A DNA stretch of 64,000 bases from Aliidiomarina haloalkalitolerans (GTDB taxonomy: Bacteria > Pseudomonadota > Gammaproteobacteria > Enterobacterales > Alteromonadaceae), in assembly GCF_003987315.1 (NCBI RefSeq), contig NZ_PIPI01000001.1, positions 496,001 through 560,000 of the forward strand. Reading direction: 5' to 3'. Positions within the stretch are counted from its first letter, which is position 1. Each line of letters opens with the position of its first letter. Positions 9,414-19,282 of the stretch are shown piece after piece. The notes beneath the pieces are model-generated. The model did not search any database, had not been told where the DNA came from, and worked only from the letters and a program-made list of their open reading frames with translations. A program made the position numbers and the translations under genes.

Positions 9414-10421
9414 TTAATAACGAATGAGCGCCGAGCCCCATGCAAAACCACCACCAAATGCTTCTAATAATAATGTTTGCCCACGCTGAATGCGACCATC
9501 GCGAATGGCCCAGTCTAAGGCAATCGGTACAGACGCTGCCGATGTATTGCCGGTTTCTGCAAGCGTCATCACCACTTGTTCTAACGGTAAACCTAACTTT
9601 TTTGCTGTCGCTTGAATAATTCGAAAATTTGCCTGATGTGGAATTAACCAGTCTAGTTCAGCCGCACTCATTTGATGATGAGATAAGGTATCTTCAACCA
9701 AACTCGCTAGTTTTTCCACTGCGACTTTAAAAACTTCGCGGCCACGCATATACAACCATGCTTCCTGCTGCAGTGCGCTATCATCTCGGCTCGGGTGATC
9801 GGCACCTAATAATGATGCAAATTCACCCGCACTGTAAATGTGCGTCGACAATATGCCCGGCTCATTGGCAGCGGACAAGACCGCAGCGCCTGCGCCGTCA
9901 CCAAATAACACAATGGTATTACGGTCGTCAGGACGACACATGCGCGACAGTGTATCACTACCGACCACAAGCACATGCTTCGCTGCGCCGCTGACAATAT
10001 ATTTCTCTGCCACTGAAAGTGCAAAAATAAAACCAGAGCAAGCAGCCGCCACATCGAATGCTGGCGTATCGGTAATACCTAATGCGTGCTGTACTTCACA
10101 AGCCGCACTTGGGAACGCTCGGTCTGCTGATGTTGTCGCGAGCACAATGAGATCAAGGTCTTGGGCAGCAATGCCGGCAGCTTGAATGGCTTCTTTTGCA
10201 GCGGCAGTCGCCATTGTCACCACTGACTCGTCCGGCCCAGCAATGTGACGATTTTGAATGCCCGTGCGCTCTCGTATCCAGCTGTCAGACGTATCGACAC
10301 GCTGTTCGAGTTCTGCGTTTGTAAGAATTTGGCTCGGCAGAAAATGTCCGGTGCCACTGATGCGTGCAAACAGTTGTTGTACAGATTGCGGTGTTGTATT
10401 GGCAGATTGCCGAACCGACAT
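9414..10421 (-). CDS. fabH: 3-oxoacyl-[ACP] synthase III
   Basis: Condenses acetyl-CoA with malonyl-ACP to start fatty-acid chains. I chose the ATG at 10421 (335 residues) because GAGAGGG stands about 6 nt before it; the in-frame GTG at 10427 lies on top of that site. The catalytic Cys is Cys128 in AFDVAAACSGF; the His is in LIPHQANFRI and the Asn in AETGNTSAASVP. The N-terminus is about 16 residues longer than E. coli FabH (Gln- and Thr-rich before ISGTGHFLP). It lies between plsX and fabD. Confidence 0.96.
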   Translation of the reverse strand: MSVRQSANTTPQSVQQLFARISGTGHFLPSQILTNAELEQRVDTSDSWIRERTGIQNRHIAGPDESVVTMATAAAKEAIQAAGIAAQDLDLIVLATTSADRAFPSAACEVQHALGITDTPAFDVAAACSGFIFALSVAEKYIVSGAAKHVLVVGSDTLSRMCRPDDRNTIVLFGDGAGAAVLSAANEPGILSTHIYSAGEFASLLGADHPSRDDSALQQEAWLYMRGREVFKVAVEKLASLVEDTLSHHQMSAAELDWLIPHQANFRIIQATAKKLGLPLEQVVMTLAETGNTSAASVPIALDWAIRDGRIQRGQTLLLEAFGGGFAWGSALIRY

Positions 10422-10466
10422 AATCACCCTCTCGTACCGACTCTCCCGGCACGAACTGGCGGGAGG

Positions 10467-11504
10467 TTAGCTTTGTTCGCTGAGAACAGCTTCAACCTGA
10501 GCTTGAATGCGCTCAGGCAATTGAATTTGTGCTTCTTTGATCGCGTGTGTAATTGCGCTATAAAATGCGTTGGCACTCGCGTTGCCATGGCTCTTTACCA
10601 CAACTCCGCGCAATCCTATCAGACTTGCACCGTTATACTGGTCGGGGTTCAGCCATTGCCACGACTTTCGTTGACGTTTAACCAACAACCAGGCTAATGC
10701 TTTGCTCAGCCAATGATCTTTCATACTCGCTTGAAAGTGGTCAAACACCAGCTTGGCCATACCCTCACAGCTTTTTAGCGCGATATTGCCAGTAAAGCCA
10801 TCGCAAACAACAACATCTGCTTTACCAGTAAAGAGGTCAGAGCCTTCGATAAACCCGCGATAATTTATGCTTGGCGACTGCGCTAACAATAATCCCGCTT
10901 GTTTCACCACATCGGGACCTTTGATTTCTTCTGTGCCCATATTCAGTAACGCCACCTTGGGCTCACTGACGCCGACCATTTCTTTCGCAAGTACGGTTCC
11001 CATGACGCCAAATTGAAACAACGTTTCAGCATCACAAACTGGATTTGCGCCCAAATCGAGAAGAAACCCTTGCGAACCACCAGCGGTTGGAATCGGTGCG
11101 ACCAGTGCAGGACGAATAACGCCTGGCAATGTCTTGATATGAAGATAAGCCATAGCCATTAACGCACCAGTATTGCCGGCACTCACGCAGGCATCCGCTT
11201 TGCCTTCGGCAACGTAATCAATAGCAACGCGCATGGAAGAATCTTGTTTCTTGCGCAAACACTCACCAGGCTTATCGTCCATATGAACAATCTGGGTAGT
11301 ATGATGAATAGTGAGGCGAGTTAAATCGAGGTTTTTATTAACTTTACTTTCCCGCGCAAAGAGAGCTTTGAGACGCGGTTCATCGCCAGTGACAATAAAA
11401 TTGACATCTGGAAACGACTGCAGCGCTCGGGCGAGCGCTGCAACAACGATGGAGGGACCACGGTCCCCGCCCATCGCATCGATAACAAGGGTTAGATTGG
11501 CCAT
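10467..11504 (-). CDS. plsX: Phosphate acyltransferase PlsX
   Basis: Converts acyl-ACP to acyl-phosphate, linking fatty-acid to phospholipid synthesis. The 345 residues begin with the family signature LVIDAMGGDRGP and include SAGNTGALMA, LLDLGANPVCDAETLFQF and VVCDGFTGNIALKSCEG. It starts only 5 bp after the rpmF stop and precedes fabH, the conserved yceD-rpmF-plsX-fabHDG-acpP order. Confidence 0.97.
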   Translation of the reverse strand: MANLTLVIDAMGGDRGPSIVVAALARALQSFPDVNFIVTGDEPRLKALFARESKVNKNLDLTRLTIHHTTQIVHMDDKPGECLRKKQDSSMRVAIDYVAEGKADACVSAGNTGALMAMAYLHIKTLPGVIRPALVAPIPTAGGSQGFLLDLGANPVCDAETLFQFGVMGTVLAKEMVGVSEPKVALLNMGTEEIKGPDVVKQAGLLLAQSPSINYRGFIEGSDLFTGKADVVVCDGFTGNIALKSCEGMAKLVFDHFQASMKDHWLSKALAWLLVKRQRKSWQWLNPDQYNGASLIGLRGVVVKSHGNASANAFYSAITHAIKEAQIQLPERIQAQVEAVLSEQS

Positions 11505-11509
11505 ACGCC

Positions 11510-11677
11510 TTAAGCGATGACTTTCTTACCTTTGTAGTAACCGTCAGCGGTTACGTGGTGACGCAGATGAGTTTCACCGCTAGTCTGATCTACAGACAAT
11601 GCAGCACCACTCAACGCATCGTGTGAACGACGCATACCACGCTTAGAACGGGTTTTGCGGTTTTTTTGTACAGCCAT
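11510..11677 (-). CDS. rpmF: 50S ribosomal protein L32
   Basis: Small basic large-subunit ribosomal protein of 55 residues, beginning [20 protein letters not shown] and ending KGKKVIA. The N-terminus matches L32 closely; the C-terminal part has [17 protein letters not shown], as expected. The zinc cysteines of some L32 forms are absent, as is usual in gammaproteobacteria. It sits between yceD and plsX and presumably shares their mRNA. Confidence 0.97.
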   Translation of the reverse strand: MAVQKNRKTRSKRGMRRSHDALSGAALSVDQTSGETHLRHHVTADGYYKGKKVIA

Positions 11678-11698
11678 TTGACTCGTCTCCTGAATCGT

Positions 11699-12217
11699 TT
11701 ATTTCTTAAGCTTTTGTAACACAGCAAATGGGTTTGGTTTTTCTGCATCAGCAGGCAAATCGCCCCAACTCATTGCGTCACTCTTAATCGTACAGTCCTG
11801 CTCAGTATGCTTTGCCACAATGGGCAATGCTAAGAGCAGTTCGTCTTCAACTAAGGGATGAAGTAAAACCTCCCCTAGTTCATTTAATTCGACTGCTTCG
11901 TAATGCTCCGGCATATCTTCTGCGGTGACCCGCTTAGTTACCGGCGCATACTGAAACTCTGTCTCTAGTTGCCAAGGCATGGCACTGCCACAGCGTTGAC
12001 AAACTAGCTCGACGTTAGCTTTCGCTTGACCACGAAAATAGTGAATCTTTTGCTCATCTGTATCGAATGTTAGCGTGACCTCTACATCGGTACAGGGTGA
12101 TGCCAGCACTTCATTGAAACGAGGTAAGTTCTGTCCTGGAATAACTCCGTCAAAAGACAGCCGCTTACCTGAGTTTCGTACCGGATCAACCGAAAGCGGT
12201 ATACGAACCTTTTGCAT
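11699..12217 (-). CDS. yceD: Large ribosomal RNA subunit accumulation protein YceD (DUF177)
   Basis: DUF177 protein needed for normal 23S rRNA accumulation in E. coli. The 172 residues align over the full length with YceD: N-terminal MQKVRIPLSVDPVRNSGKRL, a central ELVCQRCG with a CxxC, EYAPVTKR, and C-terminal EKPNPFAVLQKLKK. It lies 21 bp upstream of rpmF. No Shine-Dalgarno is visible before the ATG, and the best promoter would place the transcript start within a few bases of the ATG. Confidence 0.95.
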   Translation of the reverse strand: MQKVRIPLSVDPVRNSGKRLSFDGVIPGQNLPRFNEVLASPCTDVEVTLTFDTDEQKIHYFRGQAKANVELVCQRCGSAMPWQLETEFQYAPVTKRVTAEDMPEHYEAVELNELGEVLLHPLVEDELLLALPIVAKHTEQDCTIKSDAMSWGDLPADAEKPNPFAVLQKLKK

Positions 12218-12514
12218 AGCGCGCGAATGATAATAGTTGATAAACCGATAGTCAAAGAAAATTGCGTGCTAAGCCGCTGTTTTCTTGAAAAACAGTCAAC
12301 TTTTAAAGCGAGCTAGCAATTTCCACCCTTATAAAGGCGGCATTCTAACATAACATCTCGCAGCTGTCTGTTCCCTTCCTAAGGAAAAACCAAGAAATGA
12401 TAGTGATGTTCGATACTCTTCCAGTTAAGAGTCTGGCAAAATAAATAGTGGTACGAGATTTTCGCAGTGAAGCGCTTGTTTAACGGCGTCGCTGTATTGC
12501 ATTAGGAGTTAACT
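12218..12514. other. Divergent promoter region between yceD and the maf-type gene
   Basis: This 297-bp gap has no ORF of note. It holds the yceD promoter candidate at its left end, AGGAG six bases before the maf-type ATG at its right end, and an inverted repeat around 12286 (TTTTC-TTG-AAAA). Confidence 0.6.
12227..12255 (-). promoter_or_regulatory. Promoter candidate for yceD-rpmF-plsX-fab operon
   Basis: On the minus strand TTGACT (12250-12255) is followed after exactly 17 nt by TATCAT (12227-12232), each one mismatch from sigma-70 consensus. Only 9 nt separate the -10 from the yceD ATG at 12217, so transcripts would have an extremely short leader. Confidence 0.55.
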
Positions 12515-13102
12515 ATGTCGCAGGTTCTACCTTTAGTATTAGCCAGCAGTTCAATTTATCGACGTGAGCTCCTGACTAAATTCGGTATCTCTTTTGTCAC
12601 AGACTCACCAAATATCGACGAGTTGCGCCTTCCTAATGAGCAACCCACTGACCTAGTGAAACGCTTAGCGATAGAAAAAGCGCAAGCTCTAAGGCAGAAA
12701 TATCCACACCATTTAATTATCGGCTCCGATCAAGTCGCTGTTTGTCGCAACACCGTGTTAGGTAAACCACACACACGCAGTAACGCCATAGCGCAACTCG
12801 AAAAAAGCAGTGGCGAAACGGTTACCTTTTTAACCGGACTGTGTTTACTCAATAGTGCAACCGGTGAATACCAAGCAGTCGTCGAGCCATTTAACGTTGA
12901 GTTTCGTCATTTGAGTCGCGCCGAAATTGAACGCTACGTTGACCAAGAGCAACCGTTTAACTGTGCTGGAAGCTTCAAAAGTGAAGGTTTTGGTATCACC
13001 CTCTTCGCCCGGCTCAGCGGCGATGACCCCAATAGCCTCGTCGGGCTGCCACTCATTCGCCTAGCGGAGATGTTACGCGGTCACGGTTTGCAACTGCCTT
13101 AA
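12515..13102 (+). CDS. yceF: Maf-family nucleotide pyrophosphatase (YceF type, 7-methyl-GTP)
   Basis: House-cleaning pyrophosphatase of the Maf/HAM1 fold. The 195 residues contain [16 protein letters not shown] at the N-terminus, [19 protein letters not shown] and the C-terminal [32 protein letters not shown], which fits the YceF subfamily (7-methyl-GTP in E. coli) better than the dTTP/UTP-specific YhdE. AGGAG precedes the ATG. It is divergent from yceD, as in E. coli. Its last 30 bp overlap the convergent HAD phosphatase gene. Confidence 0.94.
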   Translation: MSQVLPLVLASSSIYRRELLTKFGISFVTDSPNIDELRLPNEQPTDLVKRLAIEKAQALRQKYPHHLIIGSDQVAVCRNTVLGKPHTRSNAIAQLEKSSGETVTFLTGLCLLNSATGEYQAVVEPFNVEFRHLSRAEIERYVDQEQPFNCAGSFKSEGFGITLFARLSGDDPNSLVGLPLIRLAEMLRGHGLQLP

Positions 13103-13753
13103 TAACTGCGGTAATTCCTCAATATGATCGATAATGCCGTGTGGCTGTTCCTGCGATAATCGCGGCGCATCGTGAACGCCCCAAGTAATGCCCGCTGCCG
13201 GCATACCCGCATTGCGCGCCATTTGTAAGTCGTAGCAGGAGTCGCCCACCATTATCGCATTCGCCTTATTAATGCCGGTTTGCTGAAGAATTTCTTCAAG
13301 CATCTGTGGCGCAGGTTTACTGGCCGCTTCATCGGCACAGCGTGAGCTTGTGAAAAAACTCGCGGTATCGGTTTCGTGCCATGCTCGGTCTAACCCTGCT
13401 CGGGCTTTTCCCGTCGCGACGGCCAGTACAAAGTTCTCAGCCTTAAGTTCCGCGAGAACCTCGCGAACACCTGGGAATAATGGTGAGGGGGTGACGTCTT
13501 TGTGAACATATAGGTCGCGATACACGGCAATGAGTTTTGCTTGTTCGTCACTGTCGTAACAATCAAATAAGCGCTCAAGTGCAACCCATAAACTTAAGCC
13601 AATAATATCACGCACAGCGCTTTCACTCGGTACTGCTAGGCCCGTTTGTTGCGCCATTTTTTGCATGCAAGATACAATGCGCGGAACAGAATCCATTAAG
13701 GTGCCGTCCCAGTCAAATACCACTAGTTTTGTATCGTTGAGGCTTTTTATCAT
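13073..13753 (-). CDS. HAD-superfamily subfamily IA phosphatase
   Basis: Small-molecule phosphatase of the HAD-IA group; the substrate cannot be told from sequence. The 226 residues show motif [12 protein letters not shown] (nucleophile Asp), motif [11 protein letters not shown], the SKPAPQM lysine region and motif [18 protein letters not shown]. It is related to phosphoglycolate phosphatases but not specific enough to name. It lies 61 bp downstream of rluC on the same strand, a pairing common in Alteromonadales and Vibrio, and overlaps the 3' end of the maf-type gene by 30 bp, tail to tail. Confidence 0.92.
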   Translation of the reverse strand: MIKSLNDTKLVVFDWDGTLMDSVPRIVSCMQKMAQQTGLAVPSESAVRDIIGLSLWVALERLFDCYDSDEQAKLIAVYRDLYVHKDVTPSPLFPGVREVLAELKAENFVLAVATGKARAGLDRAWHETDTASFFTSSRCADEAASKPAPQMLEEILQQTGINKANAIMVGDSCYDLQMARNAGMPAAGITWGVHDAPRLSQEQPHGIIDHIEELPQLLRQLQTVTA

Positions 13754-13794
13754 TAATATTTTCTCATTGCGTGATTACAATTATTAATTAATTG

Positions 13795-13815
13795 AAAGCG
13801 CCCTAAGGCGACTTT
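13795..13815 (-). terminator. Weak hairpin after rluC
   Basis: AAAGCGCC (13795-13802) can pair with GGCG-A-CTTT (13807-13815), touching the rluC stop codon. The T-tract that follows is interrupted, so termination is probably partial and read-through into the HAD gene is likely. Confidence 0.3.
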
Positions 13816-14807
13816 TATACGCCTTTGCGTAACCGCTCAATCACTGCTTGCAGCTGATCATCGAGGGGAGCAAAAAAGCGCATGGGTTCGCCACTTTTCG
13901 GATGTTGGATGGTTAAACTTTCGGCATGCAAAAATAAGCGGTGCAACCCTACCACTTGCAATTGTTCATCAAACCCACGAATACCATATTTGGTGTCCCC
14001 GGCGATTGGATGACCAACGCATTGCGTGTGCACACGAATTTGATGGGTACGGCCGGTAATCGGCGACGCTTCAACTAATGTGGCGCTGATTGCGCTCTGC
14101 GGAAAACGCTCTCGTACTTTAAACCGAGTTAACGACGCTTTTCCGCTGTCGTTAACACGTACAACCCGCTCACCCGATTGTAAGGTGTTCTTTAGTAGTG
14201 GCGAATCGACGGCTTTTATTTTCCCTGGCCAACTACCATAAACCAGTGCAACGTAATTTTTTTCCATTTGCTTGTCGCGTAGTTGCTCGTGCAAGGACCG
14301 CAGTGCTGAACGTTTTTTAGCGACCATTAATACGCCCGATGTATCGCGGTCAAGGCGATGCACAAGCTCAAGAAACTTAGCCTGTGGTCGCAGCGCACGA
14401 AGCCCCTCAATCAGGCCGAAACTTAAACCTGAGCCACCATGCACGGCTAAACCCGCTGGCTTGTTCACCACCAACATGACGTCATCTTCGAAGAGAATGC
14501 ACTGTTCCAGACTAGCAATTTTATCTAGTTTTGGGTTCGGTAACTCTTGTTTCGGTGCTGTACGGACTGGAGGAATACGTATTTCATCACCAGCAACCAG
14601 CTTTTGATCCGGTTTACAGCGCTTTTTATTGACGCGCACTTCACCCTTGCGAACAATCCGATAGATCATGCTCTTCGGCACACCTTTTAATTGCGCAAGT
14701 AAGAAGTTATCTAGACGCTGGCCTGCTTCGTCGGCATCAACAGTATGCCAACGTACACCCGGATTCGTCGATTGTTCTGCCGGAGCGGCGGAATTTGAGC
14801 TGGTCAT
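13815..14807 (-). CDS. rluC: 23S rRNA pseudouridine synthase RluC (sites 955/2504/2580)
   Basis: Makes three pseudouridines in 23S rRNA. The 330 residues have an N-terminal S4 RNA-binding domain (GQRLDNFLLAQLKGVPKSMIYRIVRKGEVRVN, about residues 29-60) and the RluA-family catalytic domain with HRLDRDTSG (catalytic Asp153). The closing TGRTHQIRVH and HRLFLHAESL motifs are present. Divergent from rne across a 607-bp gap, the same arrangement as in E. coli, which supports RluC over RluD or RluA. Confidence 0.95.
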   Translation of the reverse strand: MTSSNSAAPAEQSTNPGVRWHTVDADEAGQRLDNFLLAQLKGVPKSMIYRIVRKGEVRVNKKRCKPDQKLVAGDEIRIPPVRTAPKQELPNPKLDKIASLEQCILFEDDVMLVVNKPAGLAVHGGSGLSFGLIEGLRALRPQAKFLELVHRLDRDTSGVLMVAKKRSALRSLHEQLRDKQMEKNYVALVYGSWPGKIKAVDSPLLKNTLQSGERVVRVNDSGKASLTRFKVRERFPQSAISATLVEASPITGRTHQIRVHTQCVGHPIAGDTKYGIRGFDEQLQVVGLHRLFLHAESLTIQHPKSGEPMRFFAPLDDQLQAVIERLRKGV

Positions 14808-15414
14808 GTCGTTATTTCGTTCCTTTAATTGCCTATCGCAGGCAACAGAAAAATTCCGAGGAATTGTACCACGGAGAAAAACCTGGCGCAGTATATACAG
14901 AGATCGACCAGCAAACGGCTATCACGGCATATTTGTTGCTTGTCAGCGGCCTGTGTTAATGCGACAATACGCTGTCAGATTTTCTAATCTGTACAGTTTT
15001 TCTCGATGAATTTTCTCGAAAAACACAACACTGATACGCAGTGAACGCCTGTTTCGGCAGTTAAGAAATTTATTGTTACACGTAACTAAATATAGAGTTG
15101 TTTGACGTTTTTGGTCACCTGTTGATACGTAAATCCGTACGTACAGCAGCACAGAAATTTGTGCGTTTAGTGGCCTCTCAAACGACCTAATTAGCCAGCA
15201 ACCTGGCGCAGATACGGGTAACCTCGCGGTTCAGATTCTGGCCGCGTTAAAGATAAACAGAAGTCATACAAATAGCATAGAGACCGCTTACCCAAAAAGC
15301 GCGCACCAGCAAAACATATACGGTGCCGGTAAGTCCTTTAGCAACGGAACAGAACCGTCTCCGGCGGTACAGTGTTGTGATTTCGTACCCTTTAAAAAGT
15401 ATGAGTCACACAAT
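14808..15414 (+). promoter_or_regulatory. rluC-rne intergenic region with long rne 5' leader
   Basis: This 607-bp gap separates divergent rluC and rne. In other gammaproteobacteria the long rne 5' UTR folds into hairpins (Rfam rne5) that let RNase E degrade its own mRNA. Here the best promoter candidate is TTGACG (15102-15107) with TACGTA (15126-15131), 18-nt spacer, giving a leader of about 280 nt. A GC-rich element at about 15330-15375 (GTGCCGG opposite CCGGCGG) could form a long imperfect hairpin. I cannot confirm an rne5 match by eye. Small frames inside it do not look coding. Confidence 0.45.
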
Positions 15415-18400
15415 ATGAAAAGAATGCTAATTAATGCCACGCAGCAAGAAGAGTTGCGTGTCGCGTTGGTCGACGGCCAACGCCTATACGATTTAGATAT
15501 TGAAAGCCCAGGTCACGAACAAAAAAAATCCAACATCTACAAAGGTAAAATCACCCGCGTAGAGCCAAGCCTCGAAGCCGCTTTTGTCGATTATGGCGCT
15601 GAACGCCATGGCTTCTTACCTCTCAAAGAAATTGCCCGTACCTACTTCCCTGACGGTTATAGTTTTAAAGGTCGCCCAAACATTAAAGACGTCATTTCTG
15701 AAGGTCAGGAAGTGATTGTCCAAGTCGATAAAGAAGAGCGTGGACAAAAAGGCGCAGCACTTACAACCTTCATTTCTTTGGCCGGTAGCTACTTAGTATT
15801 AATGCCAAACAATCCGCGCGCAGGTGGTATTTCACGGCGTATTGAAGGTGACGAACGTTCAGAGCTGAAAGACGCCCTGTCAACGCTTGAAGTACCTGAT
15901 GGTATGGGTTTAATCGTGCGTACTGCGGGAGTGGGTAAATCTGCGGAAGAACTTGCTTGGGACTTAAATGTTCTGCTTCACCATTGGCAAGCGATCGAGC
16001 AAGCTTCAGCAACACGTCCCGCACCATTTTTAGTGCACCAAGAGTCGAATGTTATTTTCCGTGCAATCCGGGATTATTTACGCCGCGATATCGGTGAAAT
16101 TCTCATTGATGACGCGACGATTTACGACCAAGCACGTGAGCACATCAAAATCGTTCGTCCTGACTTTATGAACCGGGTTAAGCTCTATCAAGGCGAAATC
16201 CCGCTATTCAGTCATTATCAAATTGAAAGCCAAATCGAGTCTGCGTTTCAACGTGAAGTCCGGTTGCCTTCAGGTGGTTCCATCGTTATTGATCCAACCG
16301 AAGCATTAACCTCCATTGATATCAACTCGGCGAAGGCAACGAAAGGCGGTGACATTGAAGAAACTGCCCTGCAAACCAACTTAGAAGCAGCCGACGAAAT
16401 CGCTCGTCAATTGCGGTTACGTGACGTCGGTGGCCTGATTGTCATTGACTTTATTGACATGACGCCACCAAAACACCAACGCGAAGTTGAAAATCGTTTA
16501 CGCGACGCACTGAAGCAAGATCGTGCGCGCGTGCAAACCGCTCGTATTTCTCGCTTCGGTTTATTAGAGATGAGCCGTCAACGCTTGCGCCCTTCCCTTG
16601 GCGAATCGTCAAACCAGGTTTGTCCGCGCTGTGATGGTCAAGGCACAATTCGTGGCGACGAATCGTTAGCCCTGTCGGTACTGCGTCTAATTGAAGAAGA
16701 AGCGCTTAAAGACAACACGGCGCAAGTCAATGCACAGGTACCAGTTACCGTTGCAACCTATTTGTTAAACGAAAAGCGCTCGGCATTACGTGTCATCGAA
16801 GAGCGTAATAAAGTGAATATCTTGGTCATTCCAAATCAGCATTTGGAAACGCCACATTTTGACGTTGCCCGTATTCGCAAAGACGAAATCACTGACGTTC
16901 AAAGCTATAAACTATTACAAGCAGCTGAGATTAAAGAAATTGAATTCTCAGCGCCACGTGAAAAAGCAGCCGACGAACCGGCACTTAAAACACTCGTTGC
17001 ACCAGTACCGCCGGCACCAACACCGCAGCCAGCTGTCGTCAAGAGTGCCGATAAAGCATCTGAAATCGGTTTATTCGGTCGCTTTGCAGCTTGGTTAAAA
17101 GGTATTTTCACGAGTGACGACGATAGCCAAGAAAAAGATCAGAAAGCAAACCAGTCGAAGTCAGGTGATCGTAACCAACGTGGTGGTCAGCGTAGCGATC
17201 AGCGTCGCAATAACAATCGTCGCCGCAACAATAATCAAGGTCGTGGCCGCAATGGTGGCCGTAATAACGACCGCAATGACAATACCAATAACCGAGATAA
17301 GCAAGACGTTAGCGCTGAAGAGGTAAACACCTCTAAAGCTCCAGCGAGTGCTGGCACTGAGCAGCAGGACAAGACAGCTAAAGGTTCTGAGAACCGTCGT
17401 CGTAACCGTCGTCGGAAGTCTGCTGGTGGCAATAAGAAAGATTCCACAACGCAAGCACCACAAGAGCAGAATCAGGCTCAGAGTCAGCATGACGACAACG
17501 AACTGAAAATGCTGAAACAGCGTCGTGAGCGCCGTCAACTTGAAGGTAGCGTGCGCACCACTGGTGCTGCTGCAAAAGCTGCAACGCCGGTTCAAGATAA
17601 AGAAGCAGCTCAGCAACAATCAGCAGAAGCAACTGCGGAAGAACGAGCGAAACAAGATGCTCAAGCTCGAACTGACGAAGAAGCTGTGCAGCAAGTAAGT
17701 TCTCAGCAAACTCCAGAGCAGCAAGACGCAGAGGCAAGCGTCAGCGCTGAAACAACTGAGACAGCTGCAGAAGCAAACGAAACGAATGGCAAAGCGCCGC
17801 GCCGTCGTTCGCGTCGGAAGCCAAATAAAGCGAAAACAGAAGTTGCTGATAACGCAGACGTTGCTGACCAAGCCGCAGCAACTGCAACCTCTGCAAACGA
17901 AACCAACGCAACTGCAACCGACAGTCAAACTGACGATTCGGTCGCTGAAGATGAAAGTAAAGAAGCTGTGAAAAGCGAGAAAGCTGCACCTGTAGACAAA
18001 GACGACGCAGTTGCAGGGGCATCTTCGCAGGAGAATGCTGAAGTATCTGCTGCTGAACAAGCAGAAACGGCAGCAACCGAGCAAGCAACAGACGAGTCTG
18101 CGAGCGAACAAACTGGTAAGCCGCTTGAAGTAGCTGCAGATGAGCCTGCAAACGCCTCTGCTGTACAGGGTTCACCTGAACAGGTTGAGCCTGAACAAGC
18201 AGCTAAGGAAGAAGTTGAAACCGCCTCTCAAGCCGCGAGTGAAACTGCAACGCAAGCCGAAGTTCCAGCTGCAGCAGCGGACGTGAAAGCAGACACAGAA
18301 GTGAAAGCTAAAGCTGATGCCAAAACTGACGAAGCAACGGAACAGGCAGCAGAAGCTCCATTAGAAGCCGACGCTGCAGAGGAAGCGACGGCTGAAGTTA

Positions 18401-18675
18401 ATGATAACGCTGAAGCAGCAGTCGCCCAGACCGAAGAGGCAACAGCGAAGCCAGCTAAAACTGTGCCGCCAAGCCGATCGAAAATAACCGTTCGGAAAGC
18501 GACAGCCCAAGCGCCAATGACGAAAGCTAGCGCAGTTGCGAGCTCTGAAGGTTCGGCACTAAACGCCCTTGCAAATGACAGCCGTATTGTGGTTAATCAT
18601 ACTGGTCGCTATTCAGGTGTGACTGCAGCGCAAAATCGCGTTCAAGCTGAAGCAGCTCGGTGTCAAGTTAGCTAA
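15415..18675 (+). CDS. rne: Ribonuclease E
   Basis: Essential endoribonuclease that starts mRNA decay, matures 9S rRNA and tRNAs and scaffolds the degradosome. The 1086 residues have a catalytic half very close to E. coli: S1 domain about 36-120, catalytic Asp302 ([19 protein letters not shown]) and Asp345 (VIDFIDM), and the Zn-link VCPRCDG near 402-407. The amphipathic stretch [14 protein letters not shown] at 552-565 corresponds to the membrane-targeting helix. An Arg/Asn-rich segment (about 590-640) and a second RRNRRRK patch fit RNA-binding sites. The rest is a disordered Ala/Glu/Gln-rich acidic tail. A long leader precedes the gene and a strong terminator follows. Confidence 0.98.
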   Translation: MKRMLINATQQEELRVALVDGQRLYDLDIESPGHEQKKSNIYKGKITRVEPSLEAAFVDYGAERHGFLPLKEIARTYFPDGYSFKGRPNIKDVISEGQEVIVQVDKEERGQKGAALTTFISLAGSYLVLMPNNPRAGGISRRIEGDERSELKDALSTLEVPDGMGLIVRTAGVGKSAEELAWDLNVLLHHWQAIEQASATRPAPFLVHQESNVIFRAIRDYLRRDIGEILIDDATIYDQAREHIKIVRPDFMNRVKLYQGEIPLFSHYQIESQIESAFQREVRLPSGGSIVIDPTEALTSIDINSAKATKGGDIEETALQTNLEAADEIARQLRLRDVGGLIVIDFIDMTPPKHQREVENRLRDALKQDRARVQTARISRFGLLEMSRQRLRPSLGESSNQVCPRCDGQGTIRGDESLALSVLRLIEEEALKDNTAQVNAQVPVTVATYLLNEKRSALRVIEERNKVNILVIPNQHLETPHFDVARIRKDEITDVQSYKLLQAAEIKEIEFSAPREKAADEPALKTLVAPVPPAPTPQPAVVKSADKASEIGLFGRFAAWLKGIFTSDDDSQEKDQKANQSKSGDRNQRGGQRSDQRRNNNRRRNNNQGRGRNGGRNNDRNDNTNNRDKQDVSAEEVNTSKAPASAGTEQQDKTAKGSENRRRNRRRKSAGGNKKDSTTQAPQEQNQAQSQHDDNELKMLKQRRERRQLEGSVRTTGAAAKAATPVQDKEAAQQQSAEATAEERAKQDAQARTDEEAVQQVSSQQTPEQQDAEASVSAETTETAAEANETNGKAPRRRSRRKPNKAKTEVADNADVADQAAATATSANETNATATDSQTDDSVAEDESKEAVKSEKAAPVDKDDAVAGASSQENAEVSAAEQAETAATEQATDESASEQTGKPLEVAADEPANASAVQGSPEQVEPEQAAKEEVETASQAASETATQAEVPAAAADVKADTEVKAKADAKTDEATEQAAEAPLEADAAEEATAEVNDNAEAAVAQTEEATAKPAKTVPPSRSKITVRKATAQAPMTKASAVASSEGSALNALANDSRIVVNHTGRYSGVTAAQNRVQAEAARCQVS

Positions 18676-18704
18676 AACTAACGAAACACATAAGTTAGAA
18701 AATG

Positions 18705-18735
18705 AATAGCCAGGCAAATGCCTGGCTATTTTTTT
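18705..18735 (+). terminator. Terminator after rne
   Basis: A stem of 12 complementary bases (18705-18716 with 19 to 30 in the same block, 18719-18730) is followed by a run of seven T on the + strand. It ends the rne transcript. Confidence 0.92.
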
Positions 18736-18799
18736 GCACGTTTCTTAGCGGAATTGAAACTCCTAAGCAGCAAACACCAGCCGCTAACGATAACCGACG

Positions 18800-19210
18800 T
18801 TAAAGTTCCATCTTCTCGCGGTTGTCGTTGATGACTTTCATGCCGAGGCCACGCACCATGAGCAATTGCTCCACATCGCTAAAGCCACCGAGCTCTTCGC
18901 GTAACGCAACAATAGCTTCGGCACGCGCTTTGCCCACCCCGCGCAACGCAGCTGCGAGTTCAACCGCACTCGCTGTATTGATGTTGATTTTGACGACTTT
19001 CGTTTCGCCATTCACCTCGCCTGGCGTTGTTTCGCTCAGAATAGATTGCTGGCCTTCCATCGATTGAAGATAAGAAGCATAACCTTGCGGTGCGTTTTGC
19101 TCGTCTACTAGCATTGAAGCGTGAGCCGCTGTTACTGAAGTCATCAATAACGCGGATAACACAAGCTGTGCGGTTCGAGTTTGACGCCATTTAGATAGTT
19201 TAGTTTTCAT
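18800..19210 (-). CDS. ComEA-like helix-hairpin-helix periplasmic protein
   Basis: Small secreted DNA-binding-type protein. I chose the ATG at 19210 (136 residues; GAGGGA 7 nt upstream) over a GTG one codon earlier. A Sec signal peptide (TAQLVLSALLMTSVTAAHA, about residues 13-31) is followed by a polar linker and a C-terminal ComEA domain: ININTASAVELAAALRGVGKARAEAIVALREELGGFSDVEQLLMVRGLG, two HhH motifs. Family members bind incoming DNA in the periplasm during natural transformation, but many Alteromonadales encode short paralogues of unknown role. Located after pyrF on the same strand with its own gap of 72 bp. Confidence 0.88.
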   Translation of the reverse strand: MKTKLSKWRQTRTAQLVLSALLMTSVTAAHASMLVDEQNAPQGYASYLQSMEGQQSILSETTPGEVNGETKVVKININTASAVELAAALRGVGKARAEAIVALREELGGFSDVEQLLMVRGLGMKVINDNREKMEL

Positions 19211-19282
19211 CACATATTCCCTCTTATGAATTCACTGTCGTCCTGACAGCGAATTCAGTATCGATGAGTCAGTGAAGAAATG

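Noticed and set aside
14668-15152. Small frames (about 70-113 codons) in the rluC-rne gap
   Set aside because: No family features and no good Shine-Dalgarno; the region is better read as promoter and leader.
17161-18175. Several long minus-strand frames opposite the rne tail
   Set aside because: They mirror the low-complexity, GC-biased codons of rne, give Leu/Arg/Ser-rich nonsense and have no start signals.
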